64,000 bases of DNA from Vibrio sp. CDRSL-10 TSBA (GCA_039696685.1 CP155566.1:558001-622000), one strand, 5' to 3'; positions 18,356 through 28,388 are shown, counted from the first letter of the stretch. Notes: a model not told the origin generated them from the sequence alone. Numbers and translations are program-made.

Positions 18356-19735
18356 ATGTTTGAGAATTTAACGGATCGATTGTCCAGTACGCTGAAGAAT
18401 ATCAGCGGAAAAGGACGTCTTACAGAAGACAATATTAAAGAGACGCTGCGTGAAGTTCGCATGGCGTTGCTGGAAGCGGATGTCGCTCTGCCGGTTGTGC
18501 GTGAGTTTGTCGCCCGTGTGAAAGAAAATGCGGTTGGGGTTGAGGTATCTAAATCTCTCACTCCGGGCCAGGAATTCATCAAGATCGTCCGCAATGAACT
18601 TGAAGCGGTCATGGGTGAGTCCAATGAAGCACTGAATCTGGCGGCGCAGCCACCGGCAGTGATTCTGATGGCAGGTCTGCAGGGTGCCGGTAAAACCACT
18701 TCGGTCGGTAAACTGTCGAAACTGCTCAAAGAGCGTGACAAGAAGAAAGTGCTGGTGGTCTCGGCGGACGTGTATCGCCCGGCGGCGATCAAACAGCTTG
18801 AAACCCTGGCAACCGACCTGGGTGTCGATTTCTTCCCGTCTTCTGCTGACCAGAAGCCGATTGATATCGCCAACGCGGCGATTGATCACGCGAAGAAAAA
18901 ATTCTACGACGTTCTGATCGTCGATACCGCCGGTCGTCTGGCTATCGATGAACAGATGATGGCAGAAATCAAGCAGCTGCATCAGGCGATTACGCCGGTG
19001 GAAACCCTGTTTGTGGTCGATGCGATGACAGGTCAGGATGCGGCCAATACCGCGAAAGCGTTTGGCGATGCACTGCCTCTGACCGGTGTGATTCTGACCA
19101 AAGTCGATGGTGATGCCCGTGGTGGTGCTGCGCTGTCGGTGCGTCATATTACCGGTAAGCCGATCAAATTCCTCGGTGTCGGTGAGAAGACCGATGCGCT
19201 GGAACCTTTCCACCCGGATCGCGTAGCGTCACGTATTCTGGGCATGGGCGATGTGCTGTCGCTGATCGAAGATCTGCAGCGCAATGTCGACCAGGAAAAA
19301 GCGGAAAAACTGGCCAAGAAGTTCAAAGAGAAGAAAGGCTTCGATCTGGAAGACTTCCGCGAACAGCTGGGTCAGATGCAGAACATGGGCGGCATGATGG
19401 GTATGCTGGATAAGCTGCCGGGCATGAACAAACTGCCAACCGACATCAAAGATAAAGTTGATGACCGCATGTTCAAGCAGATGGAAGCCATCATCAGTTC
19501 GATGACGATGAAAGAGCGTGAACGTCCGGAGCTGATTAAAGGCTCGCGTAAAAAACGTATTGCAGCCGGTTCCGGTACTCAGGTACAGGATGTCAACCGT
19601 CTGCTTAAACAGTTCACCCAGATGCAGAAGATGATGAAGAAGATGCAAAAGGGTGGCATGAAAGGCATGATGCGCAACATGCAAGGCATGATGGGCGGCA
19701 TGGGTGGCGGTGGCGGCGGTTTCTTCGGTCGCTAG
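18356..19735 (+). CDS. ffh: Signal recognition particle protein Ffh
   Basis: GTPase that with 4.5S RNA targets nascent inner-membrane proteins to FtsY and the translocon. 459 residues: N domain (residues 1-90), G domain with P-loop GLQGAGKTTSVGKL, DTAGRLAID and TKVDGDARGG, and a methionine-rich M domain that binds RNA and signal sequences. The C-terminus is a run of Met/Gly (MMGGMGGGGGGFF). The start ATG at 18356 follows GAAGAGAAAAGC. It is separated from rpsP by a terminator. Confidence 0.98.
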   Translation: MFENLTDRLSSTLKNISGKGRLTEDNIKETLREVRMALLEADVALPVVREFVARVKENAVGVEVSKSLTPGQEFIKIVRNELEAVMGESNEALNLAAQPPAVILMAGLQGAGKTTSVGKLSKLLKERDKKKVLVVSADVYRPAAIKQLETLATDLGVDFFPSSADQKPIDIANAAIDHAKKKFYDVLIVDTAGRLAIDEQMMAEIKQLHQAITPVETLFVVDAMTGQDAANTAKAFGDALPLTGVILTKVDGDARGGAALSVRHITGKPIKFLGVGEKTDALEPFHPDRVASRILGMGDVLSLIEDLQRNVDQEKAEKLAKKFKEKKGFDLEDFREQLGQMQNMGGMMGMLDKLPGMNKLPTDIKDKVDDRMFKQMEAIISSMTMKERERPELIKGSRKKRIAAGSGTQVQDVNRLLKQFTQMQKMMKKMQKGGMKGMMRNMQGMMGGMGGGGGGFFGR

Positions 19736-20037
19736 CACTGATAGTCTGCAGCCGGGGCAGACAGTTGGCCTGAACGGGTGAAAACCGGCTCAGGCCAGCA
19801 GGTTGGTTAAACGCAGTCGCCCGTAATCAGTGCGCTTCTGCAGCTAAGTTTCAAACTGTTAGCCAGCTCACGGTATTTTATCCCCACTTCTGGTGGCGAA
19901 AAAATAGCTAAAACCCTTGCAATGCCCCGGAATAAGAGTAAAATTCCGGGGCTTTATTTTGGCACGAGACCCCAAGCCGTTTTTGATAAAATGGTTACTG
20001 GGGTTAATTTTATTTTTGAGAAAGCAAAGAGGACGAC
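19736..20037 (+). other. ffh-rpsP intergenic region
   Basis: Holds the ffh terminator and, after it, TTTTTGATAAAATGG (about 19980-19994), which may include the rpsP -10, and the rpsP RBS AGAGGA. No gene recognised. Confidence 0.55.
19924..19960 (+). terminator. ffh terminator
   Basis: Ten-bp stem GCCCCGGAAT/ATTCCGGGGC, nine-base loop, then TTTATTTT. Confidence 0.9.
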
Positions 20038-20286
20038 ATGGTAACCATTCGTTTGGCACGTCACGGCGCTAAAAAGCGTCCATTCTATCAAATCGTTGTT
20101 GCTGACAGCCGCAACGTTGCAACTGGCCGTTTCATCGAGAAAGTAGGTTTCTTCAACCCTACAGCTCAAGGTCAAGAAGAAGGCCTGCGCCTGGATCTGG
20201 ATCGCGTGAACCACTGGGTTTCACAAGGCGCTTCAGTTTCTGACCGCGTAGCTAAACTAGTTAAAGACGCTCAAAAAGCGGCTTAA
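20038..20286 (+). CDS. rpsP: 30S ribosomal protein S16
   Basis: Ribosomal protein of 82 residues ([20 protein letters not shown]), needed for 30S assembly. RBS AGAGGA seven bases before ATG. First gene of rpsP-rimM-trmD-rplS, which couples ribosomal proteins with 16S maturation and tRNA methylation factors. Confidence 0.98.
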   Translation: MVTIRLARHGAKKRPFYQIVVADSRNVATGRFIEKVGFFNPTAQGQEEGLRLDLDRVNHWVSQGASVSDRVAKLVKDAQKAA

Positions 20287-20315
20287 TTCTTACTTTAGTA
20301 AGAAGTAATTAGTTT

Positions 20316-20871
20316 ATGTCGATGAAAGGCAAAGAAACAATGAGTGAGCAAAGCGAAAAGATTGTTGTAGGCAAGTTTGGTGCTTCTTATGGCATTCGTG
20401 GCTGGCTTAAAGTTTTTTCCTATACAGACAATGCTGAAAGCATTTTCGATTACAGCCCGTGGTTTCGTGAACCATAAGGGCGAATGGGTTGAGTACAAAG
20501 TAGAAAGCTGGAAGCGCCATAACAAAGGTATGGTGGCTAAGTTGGAAGGGCTTGAAATCCGTGAAGACGCAAACCTGCTGACTAACTTTGAAATTGCTAT
20601 CAACCCGGCATCTCTGCCTGAATTGTCAGAAGACGAGTTCTACTGGCGGGAATTGTTCGGTATGAAGGTAGTCACTACTCAGGGTTACGACCTTGGTGAA
20701 GTGGTAGACATGCTGGAAACCGGTTCGAACGATGTTCTGGTAGTGAAAGCAAATCTGAAAGATGCTTTTGGTCAAAAGGAACGATTGATTCCGTTCCTTG
20801 AAGAGCAAGTGATCAAGCAGATTGATCGCTCGGCTCAACGGATCGAAGTTGACTGGGATCCTGCGTTCTAA
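20316..20871 (+). CDS. rimM: 16S rRNA processing protein RimM
   Basis: Assembly factor that binds S19 and helps mature the 30S head. About 184 residues: N-terminal RimM domain ([17 protein letters not shown]), then a PRC-barrel domain ending [13 protein letters not shown] 20316 ([10 protein letters not shown]) is chosen because close Vibrio homologues begin the same way; ATG 20340 is possible. An extra T at 20463-20465 (GTTTC) breaks the frame in the first domain; removal restores [14 protein letters not shown]. Confidence 0.95.
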
Positions 20872-20897
20872 ACTCGAAACGATAAGGCGAAGAACAC

Positions 20898-21641
20898 ATG
20901 TGGGTTGGCATAATTAGCCTATTTCCTGAAATGTTCCGCAGCGTTACCGATTTCGGAGTAACAGGTCAAGCGGTTAAAAAAGGGTTGTTGTCAGTTGAGA
21001 CCTGGAATCCTCGTGATTTCACTCATGACAAACGTCGCACTGTCGATGATAAACCCTACGGTGGCGGCCCTGGCATGTTAATGATGGTTCAGCCTTTGCG
21101 CGACTCCATCCATGCTGCGAAACAAGCTGCACCGGGAAAGACGAAGGTCATTTACCTGTCGCCGCAAGGTCGAAAACTCGACCAGCAAGGCGTTGAAGAA
21201 CTGGCAACCAATCAGAATCTGATTCTGATCTGTGGCCGTTATGAAGGGGTAGATGAGCGCATCATAGAGGCAGAAGTTGACGAAGAATGGTCAATTGGCG
21301 ACTTTGTGATGACGGGCGGGGAAATCCCGGCCATGACGTTGATTGATTCGGTCTCACGGTTTATTCCGGGAGTATTGGGAGATTTCGCGTCGGCAGAAGA
21401 AGACTCTTTTGCCAATGGCCTGCTGGATTGTCCGCACTATACGCGTCCGGAAGTGTTAGACGGAAAAGATGTACCTGCGGTACTCAAATCCGGTAATCAC
21501 GAGGACATTCGTCGTTGGCGACTGAAACAGTCGCTGGGCCGAACTTGGCTGAGAAGACCAGAGCTCCTGGAAAACCTAGCTCTGACTGACGAACAGGAAC
21601 AATTACTAGCCGAGTACATTAAAGAGACTCACGCTAAGTAA
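20898..21641 (+). CDS. trmD: tRNA (guanine-37-N1) methyltransferase
   Basis: Methylates G37 beside the anticodon of Leu, Pro and Arg tRNAs, preventing +1 frameshifting. 247 residues, SPOUT (trefoil-knot) fold; conserved [25 protein letters not shown] and [13 protein letters not shown], which form the SAM-binding knot. Starts 27 bases after rimM behind AAGGCGAAG. Confidence 0.98.
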   Translation: MWVGIISLFPEMFRSVTDFGVTGQAVKKGLLSVETWNPRDFTHDKRRTVDDKPYGGGPGMLMMVQPLRDSIHAAKQAAPGKTKVIYLSPQGRKLDQQGVEELATNQNLILICGRYEGVDERIIEAEVDEEWSIGDFVMTGGEIPAMTLIDSVSRFIPGVLGDFASAEEDSFANGLLDCPHYTRPEVLDGKDVPAVLKSGNHEDIRRWRLKQSLGRTWLRRPELLENLALTDEQEQLLAEYIKETHAK

Positions 21642-21682
21642 CCTATTAAATTTAGTATCAGTTTATTCTAGGAATTTACACA

Positions 21683-22036
21683 ATGAGTAACATCATCAAA
21701 GCTCTAGAACAAGAGCAAATGAAACAAGACCTACCTCAATTTGCACCAGGTGACACTGTTGTTGTTCAAGTTAAGGTAAAAGAAGGTGACCGTGAGCGTC
21801 TACAGGCTTTCGAAGGCGTTGTAATCGCAATCCGTAACCGTGGTCTGCACTCAGCATTCACTGTACGTAAGATCTCTAACGGTGAAGGTGTTGAGCGTAC
21901 GTTCCAAACACACTCTCCAGTTGTTGATAGCATTGAAGTTAAACGCCGTGGTGCAGTACGTCGTGCCAAGCTGTACTACCTGCGTGAACTGTCTGGTAAA
22001 GCTGCTCGTATCAAAGAGAAGCTTGCTAAGAAGTAA
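21683..22036 (+). CDS. rplS: 50S ribosomal protein L19
   Basis: 117-residue large-subunit protein at the interface with the 30S (bL19; [21 protein letters not shown]). Codon use shifts to CTA/GTT/GCT as expected of highly expressed Vibrio genes. RBS weak AGGAA. Ends the operon; terminator follows. Confidence 0.98.
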   Translation: MSNIIKALEQEQMKQDLPQFAPGDTVVVQVKVKEGDRERLQAFEGVVIAIRNRGLHSAFTVRKISNGEGVERTFQTHSPVVDSIEVKRRGAVRRAKLYYLRELSGKAARIKEKLAKK

Positions 22037-22057
22037 TGCTAGAACTCGCGTTCTCAT

Positions 22058-22088
22058 AAAAAACGGAGCCTTTGGGCTCCGTTTTTTT
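22058..22088. terminator. Bidirectional terminator between rplS and degS
   Basis: CGGAGCC/GGCTCCG stem with A6 before and T7 after, so it can serve both converging genes. Confidence 0.94.
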
Positions 22089-22125
22089 ATCTGTTTTTCA
22101 ACTCGTTAAACTTAGGTGTTTCTTT

Positions 22126-22176
22126 AAAGTAAGCTATTCACGAAAGTAAGTTATTCACGAAAGTAAGCTATTCACG
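22126..22176. repeat. Three 17-bp tandem repeats spanning the degS stop
   Basis: AAAGTAAG(C/T)TATTCACG at 22126-22142, 22143-22159 and 22160-22176. The third copy contains the degS stop codon (CTA on plus) and last codons; the other two lie just beyond it. Confidence 0.92.
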
Positions 22177-23230
22177 GCTGTCTTCAGCAATCGTGACCGG
22201 TACCGTCATCTCTTTGCCTTTGCGCAGCAGGGTAAATTCGACCACAGTGCCCGGACGCAGGTCGGTCACGGTATCCATCACGTTTCTGGCGGCCGTTGAT
22301 CTTGTTGCCGTCGATTTTAAGAATGACATCGCGGATCTGAAATCCGGCCTTGGCGGCCGGGCCGTTCGGGTCGATGCCCAGCACCACTATCCCGCCGACA
22401 TGCTCGCTGCCGAGCAGCCTTGAGGTCATTGAGTTAATGTCCTGGCCGTCAACGCCGATATAGCCGCGGATGACCCGGCCGTCGGCGATGATCTTGTCCA
22501 TGATTTTGTGCGCCAGCGCGAACGGGATGGCAAATGAAATGCCGTAAGTCTCTAGTTCAGTCGCTTGCTGGAATGAAGCGGTATTGATGCCGACCAGTTC
22601 GCCCTGAGTATTGACCAGCGCACCACCCGAATTTCCTTCGTTGATGGCCGCGTCAGTCTGAATAAAAGCCTGGCGGCCATCGGCACTGATTGAGGAGCGG
22701 CCGGTCGCGGAAATAATGCCGAACGTTGTGGTCTGACCGAGGTTATACGGGTTACCAATCGCCAGTACCACGTCACCGACTTCAGCCTGGTAGTTCGGAT
22801 TTTGCGGGATGACCGGCAGGTTGGTGCCGTCGACCCGCAGTACCGCGATATCGGTGCGGCGGTCTTTACCTACTAACTGGGCTGCGGCAACCCGGCCATC
22901 CTGCAGCGCAACAATGATTTGGTCTGCCTGGGCAACCACATGATAGTTGGTAATGATGTAGCCTTTCTCGCTGACAATAACCCCCGAGCCCAGCCCCTGG
23001 GTGGAGAGTTTGGATTTGTCGCTCTCGGAATATTTACGGCTGTAGATATTGACCACGGCAGGCGCGGCGCGGCGTACGGCCTGATTGAATGAGATTTGCA
23101 GTGACGCAATATTGGCTGGTTTGGGCGCCGATGGTGGTATCACGTGATGACGCAGTGAAGGCACAGCAAACACCACCACTGCAGCGGTGACGAGCCCAAG
23201 TCCGACCGAGCGACCCAGAAATTTCAGCAT
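22168..23230 (-). CDS. degS: Membrane-anchored serine protease DegS
   Basis: Periplasmic stress sensor: misfolded porin C-termini bind its PDZ domain, and it then cuts anti-sigma factor RseA, starting sigma-E release. 353 residues after repair. N-terminal anchor helix (about residues 5-25), catalytic His in TNYHVVAQ, Asp in RRTDIAVL, Ser in NEGNSGGALV, and one PDZ domain. An extra base at 22283-22285 (GTTTC on plus) breaks the frame in the PDZ domain; removal gives NGRQNVMDTVTDLRPG and a normal end. degQ lies upstream on the same strand. Confidence 0.95.
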
Positions 23231-23537
23231 ATATTCCCCAAACGGTTAGTCGATGACGAAAATAAAGAGATTCCACGTATGCTGCGAAGGGACTGGTTGT
23301 GAGTCAGGGATAAAACAGTACCTGCTCGGCATCGCGTGGGTTAATTCGATTCTGCCCGCTTTCGATCGGATAACGATTTCAACAACCTGACTTGCGTTAG
23401 GGCAGTTTGGTAACGAATCCGAAGAATAGCATTACCGGCTGAAATAACAAAAGGGCAGCGTAACAAAGCTGCCCTTTTCAAATAAATTTATCACTAGTGA
23501 CGGCCGCGGACGGCTGTCATCGAACGAAAGCTTGAGC
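23231..23537 (-). other. degQ-degS intergenic region
   Basis: Contains the degQ terminator (23449-23478). The remainder should hold the degS promoter but no clear consensus was found; no gene seen. Confidence 0.5.
23449..23478 (-). terminator. degQ terminator
   Basis: Eleven-bp stem AAAAGGGCAGC/GCTGCCCTTTT with an eight-base loop, 60 bases after the degQ stop. Being symmetrical it could act on either strand. Confidence 0.85.
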
Positions 23538-24905
23538 TTAACGAACCACCAGATAGATAGAACGATCACCACGCTGGATGTTCAACGCCAGTACATTCGG
23601 TGTTTTTTCCAGGATCTTGCGCAGTTCAGCGATGTTCTTCACTCGTTTGCGGTTGACGCCGATGATGATGTCATCTTTCTCGATCTGGTAGTTGGCCGCC
23701 GGAGAGTCTTTCTCCACGCTGGTCACTTTGACCCCTTCTATCGGATCCTGGTCTGTGGTGTTGCTCAGCTCAGCACCGGTCAGGCCTTCATGCAGTTTAT
23801 CAGCCTTGGTCTTGGCGTTGCTCTGTTCACCCAGGGTGACATCGAAGTTGCGCGACTTGCCGTCACGCACGATACCCAGTTCAACGGTTTTACCCGCGCC
23901 CAGGGTGGCGACTTTGGCACGCAGTTCAGCAAAGGTATCAATTTTCTTGCCGTTGACCGAGGTAATGATATCCCCGGCTTTGATACCGGCTTTATCTGCG
24001 GCGCTGTCTGGCAGTACCTGACTGACGAACGCGCCTTTACTTGAATCGTAACCCAGTGCTTCCGCCAGTTCAGAGGTGATCTCGCCACCTTGCACGCCGA
24101 GCATACCGCGTTTCACTTCGCCGAATTCGAGTATCTGATCGGTGAGGTTCTTCATCATGTTGGCCGGGATAGCAAAGCCGATCCCGACGTTACCGCCGTT
24201 CGGGCCGAGAATCGCGGTGTTGATGCCAATCAGTTCACCATTGAGGTTGACCAGCGCGCCACCCGAGTTACCGCTGTTGATCGCGGCATCGGTCTGGATG
24301 AAGTTTTCAAAGTTTTCGATGTTGAGACCACTGCGGCCCAGTGCCGACACAATACCTGACGTGACGGTCTGGCCAAGGCCAAACGGGTTACCGATCGCGA
24401 CGGTAAAATCACCGACCCGCAGCTTGTCGGAATCGGCAATCTTAATTTGGGTCAGATTTTTCGCCTTATCGAGTTTGATCAGGGCGATATCGGCCATTTG
24501 GTCGCCGCCGACCAGCTCGGCGTCATACTCACGACCGTCATGCAGCTGGACGCGAATTTTTTCCGCGCCGTTAATCACATGGTAGTTGGTGACCACATAG
24601 CCCTTGTCGGCGTTGATGACCACGCCGGAGCCAAGGCCACGGAACGGACGTTCCTGTAATTGTTCAGTCGGAAAGTCAGGGCCAAAGAAGAAACGGAACT
24701 GGTCTGGAATACGTTGGCGAGAGACTTGAGTGCCTTCAACCGCAATGCTGACCACGGCCGGAGTGACTTTTTCCAGCATTGGGGCCAGGCTGGGAACCTG
24801 TTCTCCGTTGACAGATAAAGGCAGGGCGGCGGAGGCCGGTAGTGGGGCGATGATGGAACTTAAGCTTAGAGACAGGACGGTTAAGGCAAGCAAAGGTTTT
24901 TTCAT
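23538..24905 (-). CDS. degQ: Periplasmic serine protease/chaperone, DegQ/DegP type
   Basis: HtrA-family protease that degrades or holds misfolded envelope proteins. 455 residues from ATG 24905: Sec signal peptide cleaved after about PLPASA, catalytic His in TNYHVINGA, Asp in MADIALIKL, Ser in NSGNSGGALV, and two PDZ domains (around residues 260-350 and 370-455). Two PDZ domains and the signal peptide separate it from anchored DegS. RBS AGGAG stands just upstream; ATG 24908 is an equally placed start. Confidence 0.94.
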   Translation of the reverse strand: MKKPLLALTVLSLSLSSIIAPLPASAALPLSVNGEQVPSLAPMLEKVTPAVVSIAVEGTQVSRQRIPDQFRFFFGPDFPTEQLQERPFRGLGSGVVINADKGYVVTNYHVINGAEKIRVQLHDGREYDAELVGGDQMADIALIKLDKAKNLTQIKIADSDKLRVGDFTVAIGNPFGLGQTVTSGIVSALGRSGLNIENFENFIQTDAAINSGNSGGALVNLNGELIGINTAILGPNGGNVGIGFAIPANMMKNLTDQILEFGEVKRGMLGVQGGEITSELAEALGYDSSKGAFVSQVLPDSAADKAGIKAGDIITSVNGKKIDTFAELRAKVATLGAGKTVELGIVRDGKSRNFDVTLGEQSNAKTKADKLHEGLTGAELSNTTDQDPIEGVKVTSVEKDSPAANYQIEKDDIIIGVNRKRVKNIAELRKILEKTPNVLALNIQRGDRSIYLVVR

Positions 24906-25254
24906 CATAAAACTCCTCATAGATTAACGTCTGGCTGTTGTTATATTTGTGTCAAACAATGACAATTCAACAGGCTCAGTGAGGGTTATGACTAAAAAAC
25001 ATGAGCAAAGTTCATTTACTGCACAGCGATATTATTAATGAAAAGTGATGGACTGGCGAAAAACGATGGTTAAGCAACAAGCACAGCATTACCGATAGCG
25101 TATGCATACTTAAAAGACAGCTTCAGTTAAAACAAATGCGTCACCGGCCACAAATCGATTGTGTGCGGTGACGCATTATGTGTAGTGATGCTTTGTCAAC
25201 AGAGACGAAGCGTGTACAGAGCTTTATCGTTTATAGAAAAACAATATCGAGCGA
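24906..25254 (-). other. zapG-degQ intergenic region
   Basis: Contains the hairpin after zapG (25135-25177). TATAAC on the minus strand about 45 bases before degQ may be its -10, without a good -35. No gene seen. Confidence 0.5.
25135..25177 (-). terminator. Hairpin downstream of zapG
   Basis: Twelve-bp stem AATGCGTCACCG/CGGTGACGCATT with an inner CACA/TGTG pairing. On the minus strand it is followed by TGTTTTAA, a weak T tract. Confidence 0.65.
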
Positions 25255-25710
25255 TTAACTCGCTTTGGCACTGACCACTTCAGAAGAGCGGATGATGGCT
25301 TTCTCTTCTGGTTTCAGCAGGCCGGTCGCGCCTTGGGCGTAATCCTTCGGCGGCTGCTCGAACGTTTCGTCACTGCTGGCTGATGATGTTGTGTCGCTCT
25401 CCTTATGCTGGGCAATCTTTTTCACAAACGGATTGTCCTGCTCAGGCAAGCTTGGCAGCAGCTCAGAAGAGGTTGCGGCCATGTGCTGGTAAAGCTTGGT
25501 GTAATCTTTACCGAGTGTATCCAGCATCTCCGCCGCCTGGGCGAAGTGGTCCGCCAGCTCCTGGCGATGCTGTTCAATTTCAAACTTAGCGCTGTCTAAA
25601 TCTTTCTGTAGGGTCTTCTGGGACTTATATTGAGGGGTCGTCAGGCGAGCAATTACAATCCCTGCAACGAGTCCTACTAGCAAGCCCACAATGGCATATA
25701 TCCAAGGCAT
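25255..25710 (-). CDS. zapG: Z-ring/cell-envelope protein ZapG (YhcB, DUF1043)
   Basis: Small protein (151 residues) with one N-terminal membrane helix (IYAIVGLLVGLVAGIVIARL), a coiled-coil stretch (about residues 35-80) and a disordered Ser/Glu-rich C-terminus. YhcB relatives coordinate division and envelope growth. It is divergent from zapE, another division-linked gene, across a 151-base shared promoter region. Confidence 0.9.
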   Translation of the reverse strand: MPWIYAIVGLLVGLVAGIVIARLTTPQYKSQKTLQKDLDSAKFEIEQHRQELADHFAQAAEMLDTLGKDYTKLYQHMAATSSELLPSLPEQDNPFVKKIAQHKESDTTSSASSDETFEQPPKDYAQGATGLLKPEEKAIIRSSEVVSAKAS

Positions 25711-25861
25711 AACTGCTCCTTATTGTTGTTATTTAACATGTTTTTCACTGATTGGTTACACATGTTCAAGGGACATGTTACTATGAGACTGTTGGCGGAT
25801 AAAGCAAAAAGCACACCCTTTAACCGTCAGAATTTGCCCCTCATTTTTTTAGCAGACTGTC

Positions 25862-26966
25862 ATGACACCAAAGCAGCGATACGAGCAAGATCTAAAACGA
25901 TCTGATTTTCAAAGGGATGAAGCGCAGGCGCGCGCGGTTGATGCGTTGGATGCCTTGCATCATCAGGTAATCGATTTCATTAATACCCCAGTGGTACGAC
26001 CTTCACGCTGGCAAAAGTTACTCGGCAAAAAAGAGGTGGTGCCGAAGCCGCCGAAAGGCCTTTATTTCTGGGGTGGCGTCGGGCGCGGTAAGACTTATCT
26101 GATGGATACGTTTTATGAGGCGCTGCCGACCGAGAAAAAGATGCGCGTCCACTTCCACCGCTTTATGTATCGGGTGCATGATGAGCTCAGGCAGCTGGGT
26201 GATGTCGGCGATCCTTTAGAGATCGTGGCGGATAAATTCCGTGATGAGGCGGTGATCATCTGCTTTGATGAATTTTTCGTGTCAGACATCACCGATGCGA
26301 TGATCCTCGGTACGCTGTTCCAGGCGCTGTTTCCTGCGTGGCGTGACTCTGGTCGCCACTTCCAATATTCCGCCGCACGATCTGTATCGCAACGGCTTGC
26401 AGCGCGCCCGCTTCCTGCCGGCGATCGCCCTGATTGAAGCCAATTGTCATGTGCTGAATGTCGACAGCGGAGTGGATTACCGTTTGCGGACGTTGCAGCA
26501 GGCTGAAATCTACCATTACCCGCTTGATGACCAGGCGCGCAGCAATCTGCAGCAGTATTACACTCAGCTGGTCGGCCAGGATAAAGCGAAAGCGGATCAA
26601 ATTGAGATCAATCATCGCCGCATTGATGTGCTTGGTGCCAGCGATGGCGTGCTGCATGCCACGTTTGCCCAGCTGTGTCAGACCGCGCGCAGCCAGAATG
26701 ACTATATAGAAATGTCACGTTTGTATCACACTGTGTTGCTGGCGGATGTGGAGCAGATGGGGCGTACTATCGATGATGCGGCACGCCGTTTTATCGCTTT
26801 AGTCGATGAATTCTACGAACGGCATGTAAAACTGATAATTTCTGCAGAAGTTGCGCTCGAAGATCTGTATACTTCGGGCCAGCTGGAATTTGAATTTAAG
26901 CGTTGTCAGTCAAGGCTGACAGAAATGCAGAGCCATGAATATCTGGCTCGCGAGCATCTCGCGTAA
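25862..26966 (+). CDS. zapE: Cell-division ATPase ZapE (AFG1 family)
   Basis: AAA-type ATPase that in E. coli joins the Z ring late and under low oxygen or heat. 367 residues after repair. Walker [16 protein letters not shown] (residues about 65-79), Walker B region [16 protein letters not shown], sensor [10 protein letters not shown]. An extra T at 26330-26332 (GTTTC) breaks the frame; removal restores [17 protein letters not shown]. An unaltered GTTC lies only 12 bases upstream (26317-26320). Start ATG 25862 has a weak RBS. Confidence 0.94.
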
Positions 26967-27006
26967 TTCATTCCGCTGTCTATTGGGCATAAGCCTAAAA
27001 AAAACA

Positions 27007-27063
27007 TCGGGCGTCAGCCCGAAAAAAGAGGGCGCAGGGCTTAAAAAAATGAGTTTTTTAAGC
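27007..27063. terminator. Two hairpins downstream of zapE
   Basis: TCGGGC-GTCA-GCCCGA (27007-27022) is flanked by A runs and would terminate minus-strand transcription. GCTTAAAAAA/TTTTTTAAGC (27039-27063) is an AT-rich hairpin of ten bp. They probably separate zapE from rplM. Confidence 0.45.
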
Positions 27064-27094
27064 AAAAAGAGGTGATTTTTTCTTCTCTCTTCTC

Positions 27095-27100
27095 TATAAT
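27095..27100 (+). promoter_or_regulatory. -10 element of rplM-rpsI
   Basis: Perfect TATAAT preceded by a pyrimidine-rich stretch; the -35 region is degenerate. Confidence 0.6.
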
Positions 27101-27106
27101 CCTGCG

Positions 27107-27238
27107 ACCCACCGTTACTGCAGGTCTTTTTAAGACCGAGAGTGCCACCCACTCGAAGGGGTGATGACTGGGCTCTTAGACAGTGGGAGCGTATACGCTC
27201 CTTTAAGTGTAAATTTGATTAAACGGGTTATTATTAGC
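27107..27238 (+). promoter_or_regulatory. Structured rplM mRNA leader
   Basis: Long 5' untranslated region with hairpins GGTCTT-TTT-AAGACC (27123-27137) and GAGTG-CCACC-CACTC (27140-27154) and further GC-rich pairing. In E. coli, L13 represses its own operon through the rplM leader, so autoregulation here is a reasonable inference, not shown. Confidence 0.5.
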
Positions 27239-27667
27239 ATGAAAACTTTCGTTGCTAAACCAGAAACTGTAAAACGCGACTGGTACGTTGTAGACGCTGA
27301 AGGTAAAACTCTTGGCCGTCTAGCAAGTGAAATTGCATCTCGCCTACGTGGCAAACACAAAGCTGAATACACTCCACACGTTGACACTGGTGATTACATC
27401 ATCATCGTAAACGCGGAGAAAGTTGCTGTAACTGGTAACAAAGCTAAAGACAAGATGTACCACCGTCACACTGAATTCCCAGGTGGCCTTAAGTCAACTA
27501 GCTTCGAGAAGCTGATTGAACGTAAGCCAGAGATGGTACTTGAGCTAGCGGTTAAAGGTATGCTTCCAAAAGGTCCTCTAGGCCGTGCTATGTACCGTAA
27601 GCTGAAAGTTTACGCAGGCGCTGAGCACAACCATGCTGCTCAACAACCTAAAGTACTAGACATCTAA
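27239..27667 (+). CDS. rplM: 50S ribosomal protein L13
   Basis: 142-residue large-subunit assembly protein ([20 protein letters not shown]; later [20 protein letters not shown]). The frame is open for 26 codons upstream, but ATG 27239 matches the family start. Strongly biased codon use (CTA Leu, CGT Arg). Followed by rpsI after 15 bases. Confidence 0.98.
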   Translation: MKTFVAKPETVKRDWYVVDAEGKTLGRLASEIASRLRGKHKAEYTPHVDTGDYIIIVNAEKVAVTGNKAKDKMYHRHTEFPGGLKSTSFEKLIERKPEMVLELAVKGMLPKGPLGRAMYRKLKVYAGAEHNHAAQQPKVLDI

Positions 27668-27682
27668 TCGGGGATTTCGGAA

Positions 27683-28075
27683 ATGGCAGAGAATCAATAC
27701 TACGGCACTGGCCGTCGCAAAAGCTCAGCTGCGCGTGTTTTCATTAAACCAGGCAGCGGCAACATCGTAATCAACAAGCGTAGCCTTGATGAGTACTTCG
27801 GTCGTCCAACTTCTCGCATGGTTGTTAAACAGCCTCTAGAGCTAGTTGAGATGGTTGAGAAACTAGACCTATACATCACTGTTTCTGGTGGTGGTATTTC
27901 TGGTCAGGCAGGTGCTATCCGTCACGGTATCACTCGCGCTCTGATGGAATACGATGAGTCTCTACGTCCTGCTCTACGTGCAGCTGGCTACGTTACTCGT
28001 GACGCTCGTCGCGTTGAACGTAAGAAAGTTGGTCTGCGTAAAGCACGTCGTCGTCCACAGTTCTCTAAGCGTTAA
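27683..28075 (+). CDS. rpsI: 30S ribosomal protein S9
   Basis: 130-residue small-subunit protein whose basic C-terminal tail (RRPQFSKR) reaches the P-site tRNA. Conserved [14 protein letters not shown] at the start and [15 protein letters not shown] in the middle. Co-transcribed with rplM. Confidence 0.98.
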   Translation: MAENQYYGTGRRKSSAARVFIKPGSGNIVINKRSLDEYFGRPTSRMVVKQPLELVEMVEKLDLYITVSGGGISGQAGAIRHGITRALMEYDESLRPALRAAGYVTRDARRVERKKVGLRKARRRPQFSKR

Positions 28076-28128
28076 TCTTTTCACTACGAAAAGAGTTTCG
28101 CTTTCCAGCCTGGCTGGATTGTGGATCG

Positions 28129-28156
28129 AAAAGCCCGGTTTTTACCGGGCTTTTTT
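28129..28156 (+). terminator. rplM-rpsI terminator
   Basis: AAAGCCCGGT/ACCGGGCTTT stem followed by T6. Confidence 0.94.
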
Positions 28157-28175
28157 GTGTCTGCAATACAGGGCT

Positions 28176-28211
28176 TTCGCTTTAAATTCAGATTATTCGC
28201 TTTAAATTCAG
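28176..28211 (+). repeat. 16-bp direct repeat, 20-bp period
   Basis: TTCGCTTTAAATTCAG at 28176-28191 and 28196-28211. Confidence 0.9.
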
Positions 28212-28388
28212 GTTTTTTAGATAGTTAGCAGCTTATTTGTCAGAAAATATGACTGTTTTCGCTCTTCTCCCGCCGCGCAATGCTGCGCTTTCTCACAGCG
28301 TCCTTCTGTTGGTTTTCTCTCCCTTCTGCTTCTTTTGTGACCTGACGTGCGAAACGCCGCACTGATGTTAGCAAAAGGTAGCTTTATC

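Noticed and set aside
19917..19944. TTGCAA-N16-TAAAAT promoter for rpsP
   Set aside because: The -10 lies in the loop of the ffh terminator; the hairpin explains the sequence better, though dual use is not excluded.
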